Positions 54,001 to 64,000 of a DNA stretch of 64,000 bases are shown here, piece after piece; position 1 is the stretch's first letter; every line of letters begins with the position of its first letter. Under the pieces are notes generated by a model, which was given only the letters and a program-made list of their open reading frames with translations, was not told the DNA's origin and ran no database searches. Origin of the DNA: Hirudinaria manillensis (lineage: Eukaryota > Annelida > Clitellata > Hirudinida > Hirudinidae). The stretch spans positions 5,985,001 to 6,049,000 of the forward strand of contig CM067537.1 of NCBI GenBank assembly GCA_034509925.1, given 5' to 3'. A program made the translations under genes and the position numbers.

Positions 54001-55300
54001 TAATTGCGGAGGGTTAGCGCGTAAGATTTGCGCTAGATAATCGCATAAGAGGTGATAAATTTCCTGCGAATGCTCAGTAAATGCTTCCAAGTCGGCGTAC
54101 AGATGCGGGCCTTCACTTTTAAAGAAGGAGGCGACTATTTGCCTTCCTCACAAGACACGAGACGTTCGTAAATAAAAGTCTTCAAGTCAATTACTATAGC
54201 TTTTAATCAGAGTTTCACTGAAGCAGACACTTCAAGGGGTCAGTTTCGAACCACAAATAAATAATTTATTAAATTAATTAGTTAATTAATTCCATCGTTA
54301 CTTTAAACAAAAAATAAACTACAAATGTTGGAATCACTACTGCTTCGGTTGACATATTACTGTTTCCTGTTATCGCTTGCGGTCTGCTCTGATCCTATGA
54401 GCTCTTCATATTTCAGTGAGTTTCATCCCAGATTATTTCTAAAAGCAGTGCTTTTTGTAAGGATTTTTAAAAGTAAATCTAAAGCAAATGTCTAAGTTTA
54501 AAATAGACGAATTGTTTCCAAATCTTGTAGATCAAGCAATGTAGTCGATGCGTAGACACGATCAGGCAGGTTTACAACTAGGTTGTCGGGAAAACCAACG
54601 ACTAAATTCGGATTTAGTTCATTATAAATTCAAAGGAAATGTGACAAAACTTAAATTGTATTTGTCGTAAATTTACATTGCAGAAGCTATTTTTGATCTT
54701 AAAATGGCTCTCCAGTGTTCTTTGAAGTGTCACATAGGTGCACGGAAATGCACAAAAGTGCCCGGGAGTGCACGGGAGTGTAAAGGAATGCTTGGGAGTG
54801 TACAGGATTGAAAGAGAGAAACGAATGGAAAATTGAATCTGTCCTGAGCGGCGATGCTCTTGATTCCCTAATGAAATTCACCGGGGTTTATTAAGTTTTC
54901 AGATTGGCGAGAGATGGATTCCTTCCTAACACAAACATCAGTCGCATCCCGATACAAACACATAACAGAAACATTCAGCTTAGTGCGACTTAATCAGATT
55001 TCAAGCATTCTCAATTTAGCGATACTTTGCTCAATTTCTCAGGCCCTTTTGAGAGGAATTTTCGTGGCATGAAAGCGGCTTTTTCACCCGCTTTCCACGG
55101 CAAATGAAGCCGATAGACGGAGTTGAAGCGATACGCAGTGCAATAAATTCAAAAGAGGGAGAGAAAAACTCTGAAACCCCACATCATCAACGGCTTGGAG
55201 CCATTTCAAGAAGTTTTATTTCTTTAAATAAAAGAATTTTAACGAGAATAATCTCGAATTGTCGAGAGAATTTTGCGATTCCCAAAAGTTGAGAGTTTCC
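51071..55300. other. Microsatellite-poor, balanced-composition noncoding interval
   Basis: For about 4.2 kb the usual triplet and pentamer arrays nearly vanish, apart from weak GGAT/CATT stretches near 52450-52530 and 52830-52870, and the sequence is visibly richer in G and C than its flanks. Open frames are short, overlap on both strands and show no domain. Homeodomain-like cores (CTAATTA, GTAATTA, CCAATTA) and TAATCA/TAATCC words recur. It could be a cis-regulatory block or the 5' regions of the RING gene plus an unrecognised transcript. A short imperfect tandem of GTGCACGGGA-like units is at about 54736-54800. Confidence 0.45.
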
Positions 55301-58300
55301 AGCTCCTTTAATCAGACAAGAATCATTTCTGTTCATTTATATATCGTTTGTTTGTTTATTTGTATCTCGTTTGTATGTTTTTGTTTGTTTTACTTGAATG
55401 TAAAATAATTTCCAAAGGAAATATAGCGCTTGGTGACCTCATCCTTTCAAGGACACAACACAAAATTGTTGTAAGACTGAGCAGTTCTGAGTGTTCCAAG
55501 TTGCCTCCACTGATCAGTCAGCCAAAAAAATATGTTGATTTAAAAATAAAAATAATAATTTCTATTGGTAATATTTAGCAGTAGTGCCCAATTAAATTTT
55601 TTTTCGATTAAATTATAGAAAATACAAAAGAAACAAATTGAAAATGGAGGTTTAGAAGATTTAGAGAAAATTAAAAATATAATATTCCTAATCATGTTAC
55701 CGAGCAGACACACACACACACAAACACACAAAAATTGGAAACTAGAAGTCTGAAGAATTTCTTGTAACGTTAATGAAGAAAGATTCCAAATTAAATTTTT
55801 TTTTTGAGACAAACTCACGGACTCCTCCTCCTCTTCTTCTTCATCCTGAACAATGTTTCCATCAGTTTTTTGCTCCACTGAACGGCAATCCAGCGTCGAA
55901 ACCCGATTAAACGTGCACATATATCAACCTTTATCTTCTCAAATATTGCTTATTTTTTAAATATTTTTTAATATCTTCTTAAATATTGCTTAATTTTTTT
56001 AATATTTTTTAATATCTTCTCAAATATTGCTTAATTTTTTTAATATTTTTTAATATCTTCTCAAATATTGCTTAATTTTTTAAAAATATTTTTTATTTTT
56101 ATAGACCAATTTAATGATGATCTTATCTTATGACTTTATAGACTGCCAAGTTCACGCTCGTTGACCCGTGGTTAATACTTAATACTAACTTATGTAATTT
56201 GCCAAAAATTATTATTAAAGTAATATTATTACTAAAATTATTAAATATTATCAATGAAAAAAAAACCAAATGTACCGAACTGAAGCTGATTTGTTTGTAT
56301 GAGATACAATCAAGTGATACAATCGCAACATGTTCTGTTTCTATATTTGACGATCATTTGTCAAAAATCAAGATTTTATGTTTAATGCTTTTCTGAAATA
56401 ATAAGAAATTGGAGTAACCTAAATCTTCGGAACAATGGAAAGTCATGTCGTATAATGAATCACGTCAGTAATAAATATGAAATAGTATTTTTAGAATTAA
56501 AAAAATATTTTTAAAAATAATAAAAAGTAATTCTCAATTATGATCCTGCCTAGGGGCTCAAATTTAAGTAAATTTCAAAGAATTTTTCATAATAAATTTG
56601 ATATTTCTAATAATCCGATGATATTTGCAGTTAATTTTGTAATATACTATGTAGCTAAAGCAATTATTATTATTATAATCCATTGAATTATTTAATTTAA
56701 CAATTGATTTTATTTATTTTTTAAAGAATAAATTCAATTCTTGCGAAACCATCTTGATTCAGTTTCTCTCCCTAATTTGAAACTGTAATGAAGCTGGAAT
56801 TCCAAAGGCAAACCCACAAACAACACGACACGATCACACACCTCCTTCCCCTACCCACGTTTTCACGTCCTCATTTGAGCCCCCGAAATAGGCAACAGTT
56901 TTTCAAAAAAAATATGAAAAGCACAATGAATGATGGAAGGTTGAAAAAAGATGACGAAATAACTCAACGGGGACGAATTTCTACTCCTGATTTATCGCCC
57001 TGGGGTTCACGTGACTCACCCACGGATTGGTGGATATTTTTAGATTCACCCCCAAAACCTCGGGTTCAGATACGTAGGAATTATTCCATTGAATATTCTG
57101 GAGCGTTGATAATCTTTATATTATTATTTAATTAATAAGGTCTATAAATAGTTAGGATAATAAAATGTAAGCAGTTAAGAAATTTAAGAAATTTGTCCGA
57201 TTAATGAAATAAACATCAGGAAATGAATAGAGATTGCGTAAGATTATTTATTAACAAAATTAAACAATTCTATCAGATTTTAATTTTGTATTTTAAAAAT
57301 TAACCGCCTCAATAATAAATATTTTAATTAATAATTCAACGAAATAATCTTGCGCTTCCTTAAGACTGACCCTATGAGTTTATTTTGTATTTTAAGTTTC
57401 ATTTGTTTCGTTTGTGTACATAATTGTTTGTTCAATAAACTCATAAACTCAAAAAAAAAATAAATAAACGGATAAAATATATTTTCTCAACATTTTCGAA
57501 TCGCACTTAATAAGATTTATAATTAAAATTCTTTCTACGCACCAAAGAATTATGAATCCCCATTTCAGAGGTCATCTGAGGCAGTTTTATTGGAAAAATC
57601 ATTTTAAGATATTTAATAATTTTAAATTATTTTAATATTCTAAGTTATTTGTTTCATATTTTGTATTTTAAAAATTAAATAAATACATTTATTAATAAAT
57701 TAATATACAATTTGTGATATGCTATAAAATATATTGTAAAATTATCGATATTTTACAATATCATATATATTAAAATATATTTAAAATATTTAAATTATAT
57801 TATAATAAATTTAATGTTTGGCTTTACTATCACTTGTGAATTTTAAATATTTGTTGGTGCAAAATAAAAATTTAAAAAAAATAATCTTCGCATGAAGTTG
57901 AGCGATAAATGATGGTAACATTTGAAATACGATATTAAATTCAATGTCCATTATAAAAATCATTTTTCTATCAATAAATAAATAAATAAATTATATTATT
58001 TCTTGTGTTATTCATCGTCTGGTTCAGTCTTTAGGGTCGTTATTAATTATTATTACAAAGACGTTTTTATAATCTTACATTTAATAAAAAAACATAATTT
58101 AAAAATTAAATTACAATCGATTCATTGAAGTAATTGATGGATCAATTATGATTTATTAAAAATAGATCAATTATTTGACAAATTCATTGCTGATTGGAGA
58201 AAACGATAGATTCTTAGAACAAGAAATCCTCTCGAATTTTTTAAAAAGAAATCCTGCATTTGCAGGGCCATTCTGCGGGCCAACAGTCAACAAGTTATAA

Positions 58301-61232
58301 GCTCCATAAAACACCGCTGTGTGCTTTGCAAAGACCTGTGCACGGGCGATAATAGAGTTTTTTCTTTACGACGTAGACACGTGAATTGTTTTAATCTTCT
58401 TTTATGTCAATTTGATTCTATTTCCAGGTGAGAAGTTCCTCACGAAGTTCGTGTTTTTGCAGAATGAAGTCGTTACACGGTCTCCTCTTTCGACATGAAA
58501 TTTCATTTTTTCAAGATGGCGTCTCAGAGGCGTTTAAAATTTTAACTTTTATTTATTTATTTTTCTTAGCATTGGTTTTTTTTTTCATTGAATGTTTTTA
58601 AAATTCTTTTTAAAAGATAAATGAATAAAAATGAAATTATTTCGAACAGACGGGGAGGCGCTATAAGGCGCCGAAACAGAATAAAGACTGTTTTAAAAGG
58701 AATAATTTTATTTTGATTTTTATTTGGAGAGAAATGCACGCATGAGTGGTCGGCATAGCCACCGGTCATTTGCATTTCCGGGATATTCGAACATTCGCTT
58801 GAACAGCAAAACTTGCTTCATACCCAAAGTTCTCCACAGATTGTTATCAAACACGGCGTACATCACGAAGTCTCCATCTTTTTCTCATCCCGATCACGTG
58901 ATCACAACTCAGAGAGATGCAGCACGTGATAGCATTCATCTAAGGAAATGGTTGAGTTGATAAGTGATGCACGCCTTCGTACCGACACCATAATATCAAT
59001 ACCAACTGTATCTTTGCAATCACATTAATACAATCACAACAATATAATCATACCAACATCACTTTCTCGATTTTCAGATCCATTGTTTTGGCCTAGCTAT
59101 TGTAGTAATGGTTGTATAAAGACGTAAAAAAATAAATAAATGGTTATCTAATAAATGTAATTTAAATATAACCATGACGTAACTGATATAATAACTATCG
59201 CTAATATTCTTTGAGAATGATTCCTATCGTGTTTTTAAAGGAGCCATCCAATCCCTTTGAAGAAGAGGAATGATGGTGATGATGTTAATGATGATGACCA
59301 CAACGACGACGATGATGATGACGACGATGAGGATGAGGATGACTGCAACGATGATGCCTATGGCATTAAAATCATTCATGCATGGCGTGAGGAATTTATT
59401 TCATCCACGGTGTCGAAGAAGACGCGTTAGTGTTCTCTTTACTGGATCATCGTCATCATCATCATCATTACAAGTACAACTACCAGCATCGTCATCGGCA
59501 CAGTAATCGTCATCATAATCATAATTCTCATTGTTATTGTCATTTATTATCACAACAGCACGATACAAAAACATCATAATCATATTTGAGCATCACAATC
59601 AGAATCGTCATCTTTATCGGTGTAATCGACGTCCTCTTCCTCTTCCTCATTATTGCAAGAATAATTTCCACAAAAAAAATCAAGGAACTTCTCGGCATGG
59701 AATGGTCATGCATGGTTGAGCATCCTTCCATGCAGAACAACATCATCTAACGTCACCGCTTCACGGGTTAAAGGTCAGAATGGTGTCCAAAATGTCATCA
59801 TTATCATCGTCGATGGTCGTCGTCATTGTCGTCGTCATCGTCGTCGTCGTCATCATCAGCCCGAATCATGTAACCCTTCTATTCCACGAGTGACATCTAC
59901 TTAGTTGTGAATGTTGGGTGCAGTTTTAATGACGAACGATTTTTTGTTGTTGTTGTTGCGATGCTCCGAAAATATTTCATCCATAAATCCACATCGCTAC
60001 CCTTCGTTCACTTTCATCCATCCACTCGTCCGTCGATCCGTTCAATCCATCGTTCATCAACTCGTCCATCCATCGTTCAATCCATCGTTCATCCCTCTAT
60101 TCTTTCCTTTCTCGCTCCATCCTTCCACTGGTATTTCTATTAAGAGGAGGATTTCAAAGATGAAACTGAGGTCATGGGAATTACGACGGTGTATATCAAC
60201 AAATAACATTAGCATAATATATGCAAATCATAGTTACTAATATTATTTATTGCCGGTGAAAGTTTACAGAAAACAATAGAAATAATTTTATAAATAATAA
60301 TAAAATAATAATAATGATAATAATAACAATTATATTATTATTATTATTATTATTATTATAAAACATAATATTATTATGTATAATATAATAATAATTTTAA
60401 TTAATATATAATACTGTTTTATTATATTACTATAATATTACGTTATTATAATAAAATAACAATAATATTATTATTATCATAAAGATAGTTATCCTTGATA
60501 TCCTGATAATAATATCTTAATATAATACAATAATAATTGTTATTGTTGTTAATAATTAAATATTAATAAAATATCACAAAAAAATGTTGAAATCAAGTGA
60601 TGACCCAACTCATGTTTGGTCTTCGAAGTAAGATTTGCTTACTTTCAGGAGGTTTCAGTGGCAAATATTTGCTTTTAAAATATTTAAAATTTACTTTGAA
60701 AATCTTTCGAATTTTAAGTTTTAAAATTCTTCTTGGCCTTCTTTTGAAAAGCAAACAAAATCTGCTTGAAATTCTAAATTATTTTTCACTCAAATTGCAA
60801 AACGTTTATTTTTCCAATTTATTTAATCGGATATAATTTTATATTTAAAAAAAATAAAATATACGAATTGATGTTTTATATTTCGCACTTATTTCGGATT
60901 AAATTTGTTTGCTTTTTTTTTTTTGCAATAATAAATTTTTGGATTTACGTGTTTAAGTCTACAAAGATATTTATGTTATTATTATTACTTACTACATAAT
61001 TTAGATTATAGATTAGGATGCATTGTTTAAATAAATAATAATAATATAATATAAATAAATAATAATAAATCGGTTCATAAAATGTTATTTAATTCTTTTC
61101 AATAATATTAATACAACTAATAATAAATGACATAAATATGTTTCAACGTGTCGCAATGTTTTGATGAATTGATTGAAAATTGATTGAATATTTAATTGTA
61201 AATAATATTTAATCGATTGCAAACTCTTGAAG
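55301..61232. other. AT-rich spacer before the lectin/CUB gene
   Basis: No confident gene. Contains a CA-rich tract (55709-55730), a 41-bp tandem repeat (55933-56096), GAT/CAT triplet tracts (59268-59345, 59450-59490, 59800-59860) and AAT/TTA tracts (60290-60480). An open frame from an ATG at 56788 to 57135 (115 codons, with DLSPWGSRDSPTDWW) has mixed composition but no recognisable domain. First exons of the lectin/CUB gene, including its signal peptide, should be in this interval or further left; I could not find them. Confidence 0.5.
55933..56096. repeat. 40-41-bp tandem repeat, four copies
   Basis: Units begin at 55933, 55973, 56014 and 56055 with ATCTTCT(C/T)AAATATTGCTTA followed by a T-rich, AATATTTTTTA-type tail. 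The last copy is diverged in its tail. Confidence 0.85.
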
Positions 61233-63766
61233 ACACGAGCGAGTTCTGTGACTGGGAGGAGTTTAGAGTCACGTGCCCGGGAGACGATGACGTCATCATA
61301 ATCAGACACGCCTCTTACGGACGGATGGGGGTAGGGAGATGCGTCACAGAGAACTACGGCAACATCGGATGCTCGACGGATGTGACGTCATCCATGAACC
61401 GGAAGTGCACCGGTAAGAGAAATTGCGAGGTGAGCGTCATCAGCCTCCATCCGCACAGGACATGTCCAAAGGATTTCACTTCCTACCTGGAAGTCCAATA
61501 CAGGTGCATTGCAGGTGAGACCTATTAGAAATGCAATTAGCAGAAAACACGGGCAAGAATTGCAGTTCCTTGTATTCGTTTTTCAAAATGCCTCCAGTAT
61601 CCAGGGTCGGCTGCAAGAAGATTTCGAAAAATTCCGACCAGAAAAATCCGGAAGTGGTCGTTCTGAAAGAGAATCTCCATCATCAGAAACCGGTCTCAAA
61701 GAATTTCTTCCTTCACGGAAACGTCTTGAACTTTACGGACAGAGTTCAAAGTTCGCCCGATGTTTTCTTCCTCAGCAAAAGCTTTCCAGCGGGATGCTCG
61801 TGGATCTTCCGAACTCCGCAGGATCACCAACGCATTCAACTTTCAATCGTCGATCTGGAAACGAATTCTCGATTGAGAACCAATCACGTCGAGGGGAAAT
61901 GCTTCAAGAGGTGAACCGAGTGCAGAATCGATGGATGGATGGATGGATGGACGGACGTATGGATGAATGGATGAATGTCGTCGTTCATCAGTTGATCATA
62001 ATTAATTATCACGCGAATTTGGGTGATTAAAAAAGTAATTTGTGAATAATTATTATTTTTTAAAGATTAAATGGATCTCACATTTTGTAAGTAAAACATT
62101 TAAGTGATCGCATATTCTGTACGTGCAAATATTTGCAGGAGACTATCTTACAGCGGTGAGTGAGGGGATGATGTCAAGATTTTGCTATAATAGGATGATG
62201 AGGACGATGATGATGATGATGATGATGATGACGACGACGATGACGATGATGATGACTTAAGTAGCGTGGCACTCGATTGGTAGTGCAATTATAAAATAAC
62301 AATGCCAAATGATTCACTTTAATGTAAGAATATAATTAGATAAATAAATAAATTAAAAAAACAGCATTTAAAATAAACTTAAAAAAAAATTAAAATTCCG
62401 AAAAAAGGCACCTGGAGCCTCAGATGTTATTAAATATTCATGAGGTCGTTAGATGCAGATGTTTTGCTGATTGGCGGGAAAATAATTATCGTTATTTTAC
62501 GAATAATTATTAATATTTTACGGGCTCCCTTTGAAGCCGTTGACCAATCAGAGGGCACGAGTTGTAACGGTCGCAGTTACGGTCGTGGTCATCATCATCA
62601 TCGTCGTCGTCTTCGACATCGTCGTCGTCATCGTCGTCGTTAAATGACGTCATCATCATACCTCCAACCATCCGGCAGATATGTGACAGTCGACGAAGTG
62701 GATGATGATGACGTAGGACTGAGGGTGCTCTGCGCCGATGACCTCGACAGGGAGGAGAAGGTCATGTTCGTGACCAGAGGATCAGCTGTTCACGTGACTC
62801 ACGTCGATTCCAATTTTTTGTTCCTCTTGAGACTCAAAGGTCACCGACAAATGTGCCGAAACGAAACCAATTATTTGATATTTATTAATAATTAATAATC
62901 AAATTACAGAAATAATCATAAGAATAATTAATCATTCAAAAAAAATTGAATGGCTCTAATTCCAAAAATAATAATAACAATAATCACGAATATGGCTGGC
63001 TCCAATTATAGCCTATAATGAGCGATAAGTCGAAACGATGTCTCACGCAATGGCACCGACATCAGACGCAAATGTTTAAACGACAAACAGAAGATACAAA
63101 GCACCAATTTGAGATACAAAACGATGCAAATATTTTTCCAGTATTGGGTTGTCCCGGTTTAAATGCCCTCCTCGTCGGAGCTGACATTTCTGTGAAGAGC
63201 ATCGGCTTCGAAGCGGTCACCTTTTCCTGCAACGCAACCAATCACACGTGGAGTCTCCGTTGCCATGGCAACCAGTGGAAAGGACGTATGGAGAACTGCT
63301 CCAAGATTTACTCGTCAGGTCGGTCCATGACGTCACCTCGAGTCACGTGGTTGTTTGTCTGTTTGTTTGTTTGTTTGTTTGTTTGTTTGTCTGTTTGTTT
63401 GTTTGTTTGTTTGTTTGTTTGTTTGTTCCGTGTGCGGCTGTTTTCGTCAGTTGATTGGTGATAGAAAAAAATAAATTATTGTTATTATTATTGTTATAAT
63501 TATTATTATTATTATTATTGTTATTGTTATTATTGTTATTATAAAAATGTTTTGCCTTTTCACTCAGTAGCTTTGATATTAATGTGTTATTTATAGACTT
63601 TTAAGTTTATAATATTTTAAATATTTTTGAGTCTTATTAAGACTTATTGCTGGTGAAACATTAGGCATAATTGAAATAACGTTGAACAGAAAAATGGAAT
63701 ATTAAAATTACTTTTAAAATATTTCAGCTTTGGAGTCAGAAACGGCATTTGTTGTGGACATGATTA
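61233..63766 (+). CDS. SUEL lectin-CUB-sushi extracellular protein, partial (5 exons seen)
   Basis: Exons 61233-61514, 61598-61910, 62679-62839, 63142-63318 and 63728-63766 splice with consistent phases (1-1, 1-2, 2-1, 1-1, 1-1). Exon 1 is a galactose/rhamnose-binding SUEL lectin domain: FRVTCPGDDDVIIIRHASYG (with YGR), CTGKRNCEV, CPKDF, YLEVQYRC. Exons 2-3 form a CUB-like domain: GCSWIFRTPQDHQRIQLSI, then KCFKR|YVTVDEV and VHVTHVDSNFLFLLRLKG. Exon 4 is a sushi (CCP) domain: GCPGLNALLVG, VTFSCNATN, RCHGNQWKGRMENC. Exon 5 starts ALESETAFVVDMI and leads out of the window. Signal peptide and any membrane anchor lie outside what I can see. The exon 1 acceptor is inferred from phase. The gene is likely secreted or on the cell surface, with a carbohydrate-binding role. 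Confidence 0.68.
62190..62258. repeat. (GAT)n/(GAC)n triplet tract in a lectin/CUB-gene intron
   Basis: About 20 GAT/GAC triplets within the intron between the two halves of the CUB-like domain. Confidence 0.85.
63351..63428. repeat. (GTTT)n tetranucleotide array
   Basis: About 19 GTTT units with two GTCT variants, starting about 33 bp after the sushi-exon donor. The FVCLFVCLF frame is a repeat artefact. Confidence 0.92.
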
Positions 63767-64000
63767 GTAAGTCCACCTGGGCGATATTTCATCCTTTGAC
63801 AACCGCAATGAAAATCAAACGTTTTGCAACAATTTGCAATAATGCAGGCTCTTGCATCGTTTTAGAGAAAGCATGGATATAAACTTACATTAATCAATAA
63901 TGTGAAAACAAGCATTTTAATTTTATTAATTTCATTTTTTTTTCCAAATTAACCTCGTAAATAATTCTTAAATAAATACCGAAAGTGAGCTATTTTTCTA
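63767..64000 (+). other. Intron of the lectin/CUB gene running to the window edge
   Basis: Begins with a consensus GTAAGT donor after the last exon seen. No further exon is visible before the end. Confidence 0.5.

Noticed and set aside
56788-57135. 115-codon frame as a gene
   Set aside because: It starts with ATG and has mixed composition, but no domain, no splice context and no neighbouring support.
61515-61543. A 29-nt intron in the lectin/CUB gene (GTGAGA to CAG)
   Set aside because: It keeps frame, but an acceptor at 61596-61597 with a good T-rich tract also keeps frame and gives a normal 83-nt intron, so the ultra-short intron is unnecessary.
62139-62155. A 17-nt micro-exon between the two CUB exons
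   Set aside because: It has good-looking splice signals, but including it breaks the phase with the following CUB exon; joining 61910 directly to 62679 keeps frame and restores the domain.

Overview
The window is animal nuclear DNA: AT-rich, with GT-AG introns, multi-exon genes for extracellular-matrix and membrane proteins, dense microsatellites and two non-LTR retrotransposons. Gene content and small-intron style fit a lophotrochozoan (annelid or mollusc); a leech-like annelid is plausible, but nothing here settles the species. Exon models below were built by hand from splice sites, reading-frame phase and cysteine spacing.

Layout. 1-5 kb is AT-rich spacer ending in a pentamer satellite. 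5.2-6.7 kb (minus) holds a serine-rich TipE-like membrane protein exon. 6.7-12.5 kb is repeat-rich spacer. 12.6-15.2 kb (plus) holds two tandem paralogues of a small, probably mitochondrial, single-pass membrane protein, each with a 31-nt middle exon and a 101-nt last exon. 15.3-22.1 kb is spacer with tri-, tetra- and pentanucleotide arrays.

22.1-49.1 kb (plus) is one large gene, an agrin homologue that I could splice through 37 exons in a single open frame of about 2,675 residues: signal peptide, NtA (laminin-binding) domain carrying a long insertion, two Ig domains, 19 follistatin/Kazal domains, a lustrin-like cysteine module, two laminin-EGF domains, a 20th Kazal domain, one laminin-G domain, two EGF domains, stop and poly(A) signal. 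An acidic Ser-Gly linker after Kazal 18 suits glycosaminoglycan attachment. SEA and the last two LamG domains of vertebrate agrin are not found. The introns host two RLE-type (R2/R4/NeSL-like) non-LTR elements: one (34.9-37.4 kb, sense) inside an (AAT)n tract, and one (41.2-43.7 kb, antisense) inside an (AATAT)n satellite and bounded by an inverted repeat of about 44 bp.

49.5-50.8 kb (minus, convergent with agrin) is an RNF38/RNF44-like RING E3 ligase gene with introns of 60-120 nt. 51.1-55.3 kb is a microsatellite-poor, more balanced-composition noncoding interval, followed by ordinary AT-rich spacer. From 61.2 kb to the window edge (plus) runs a partial gene for a secreted or membrane protein with a SUEL-type lectin domain, a CUB-like domain and a sushi domain, continuing past the end.

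The agrin homologue and the lectin/CUB/sushi protein act at the cell surface or matrix, the RING ligase acts inside the cell, and the two small proteins probably act in mitochondria. I see no functional coupling among neighbours beyond ordinary animal gene order.
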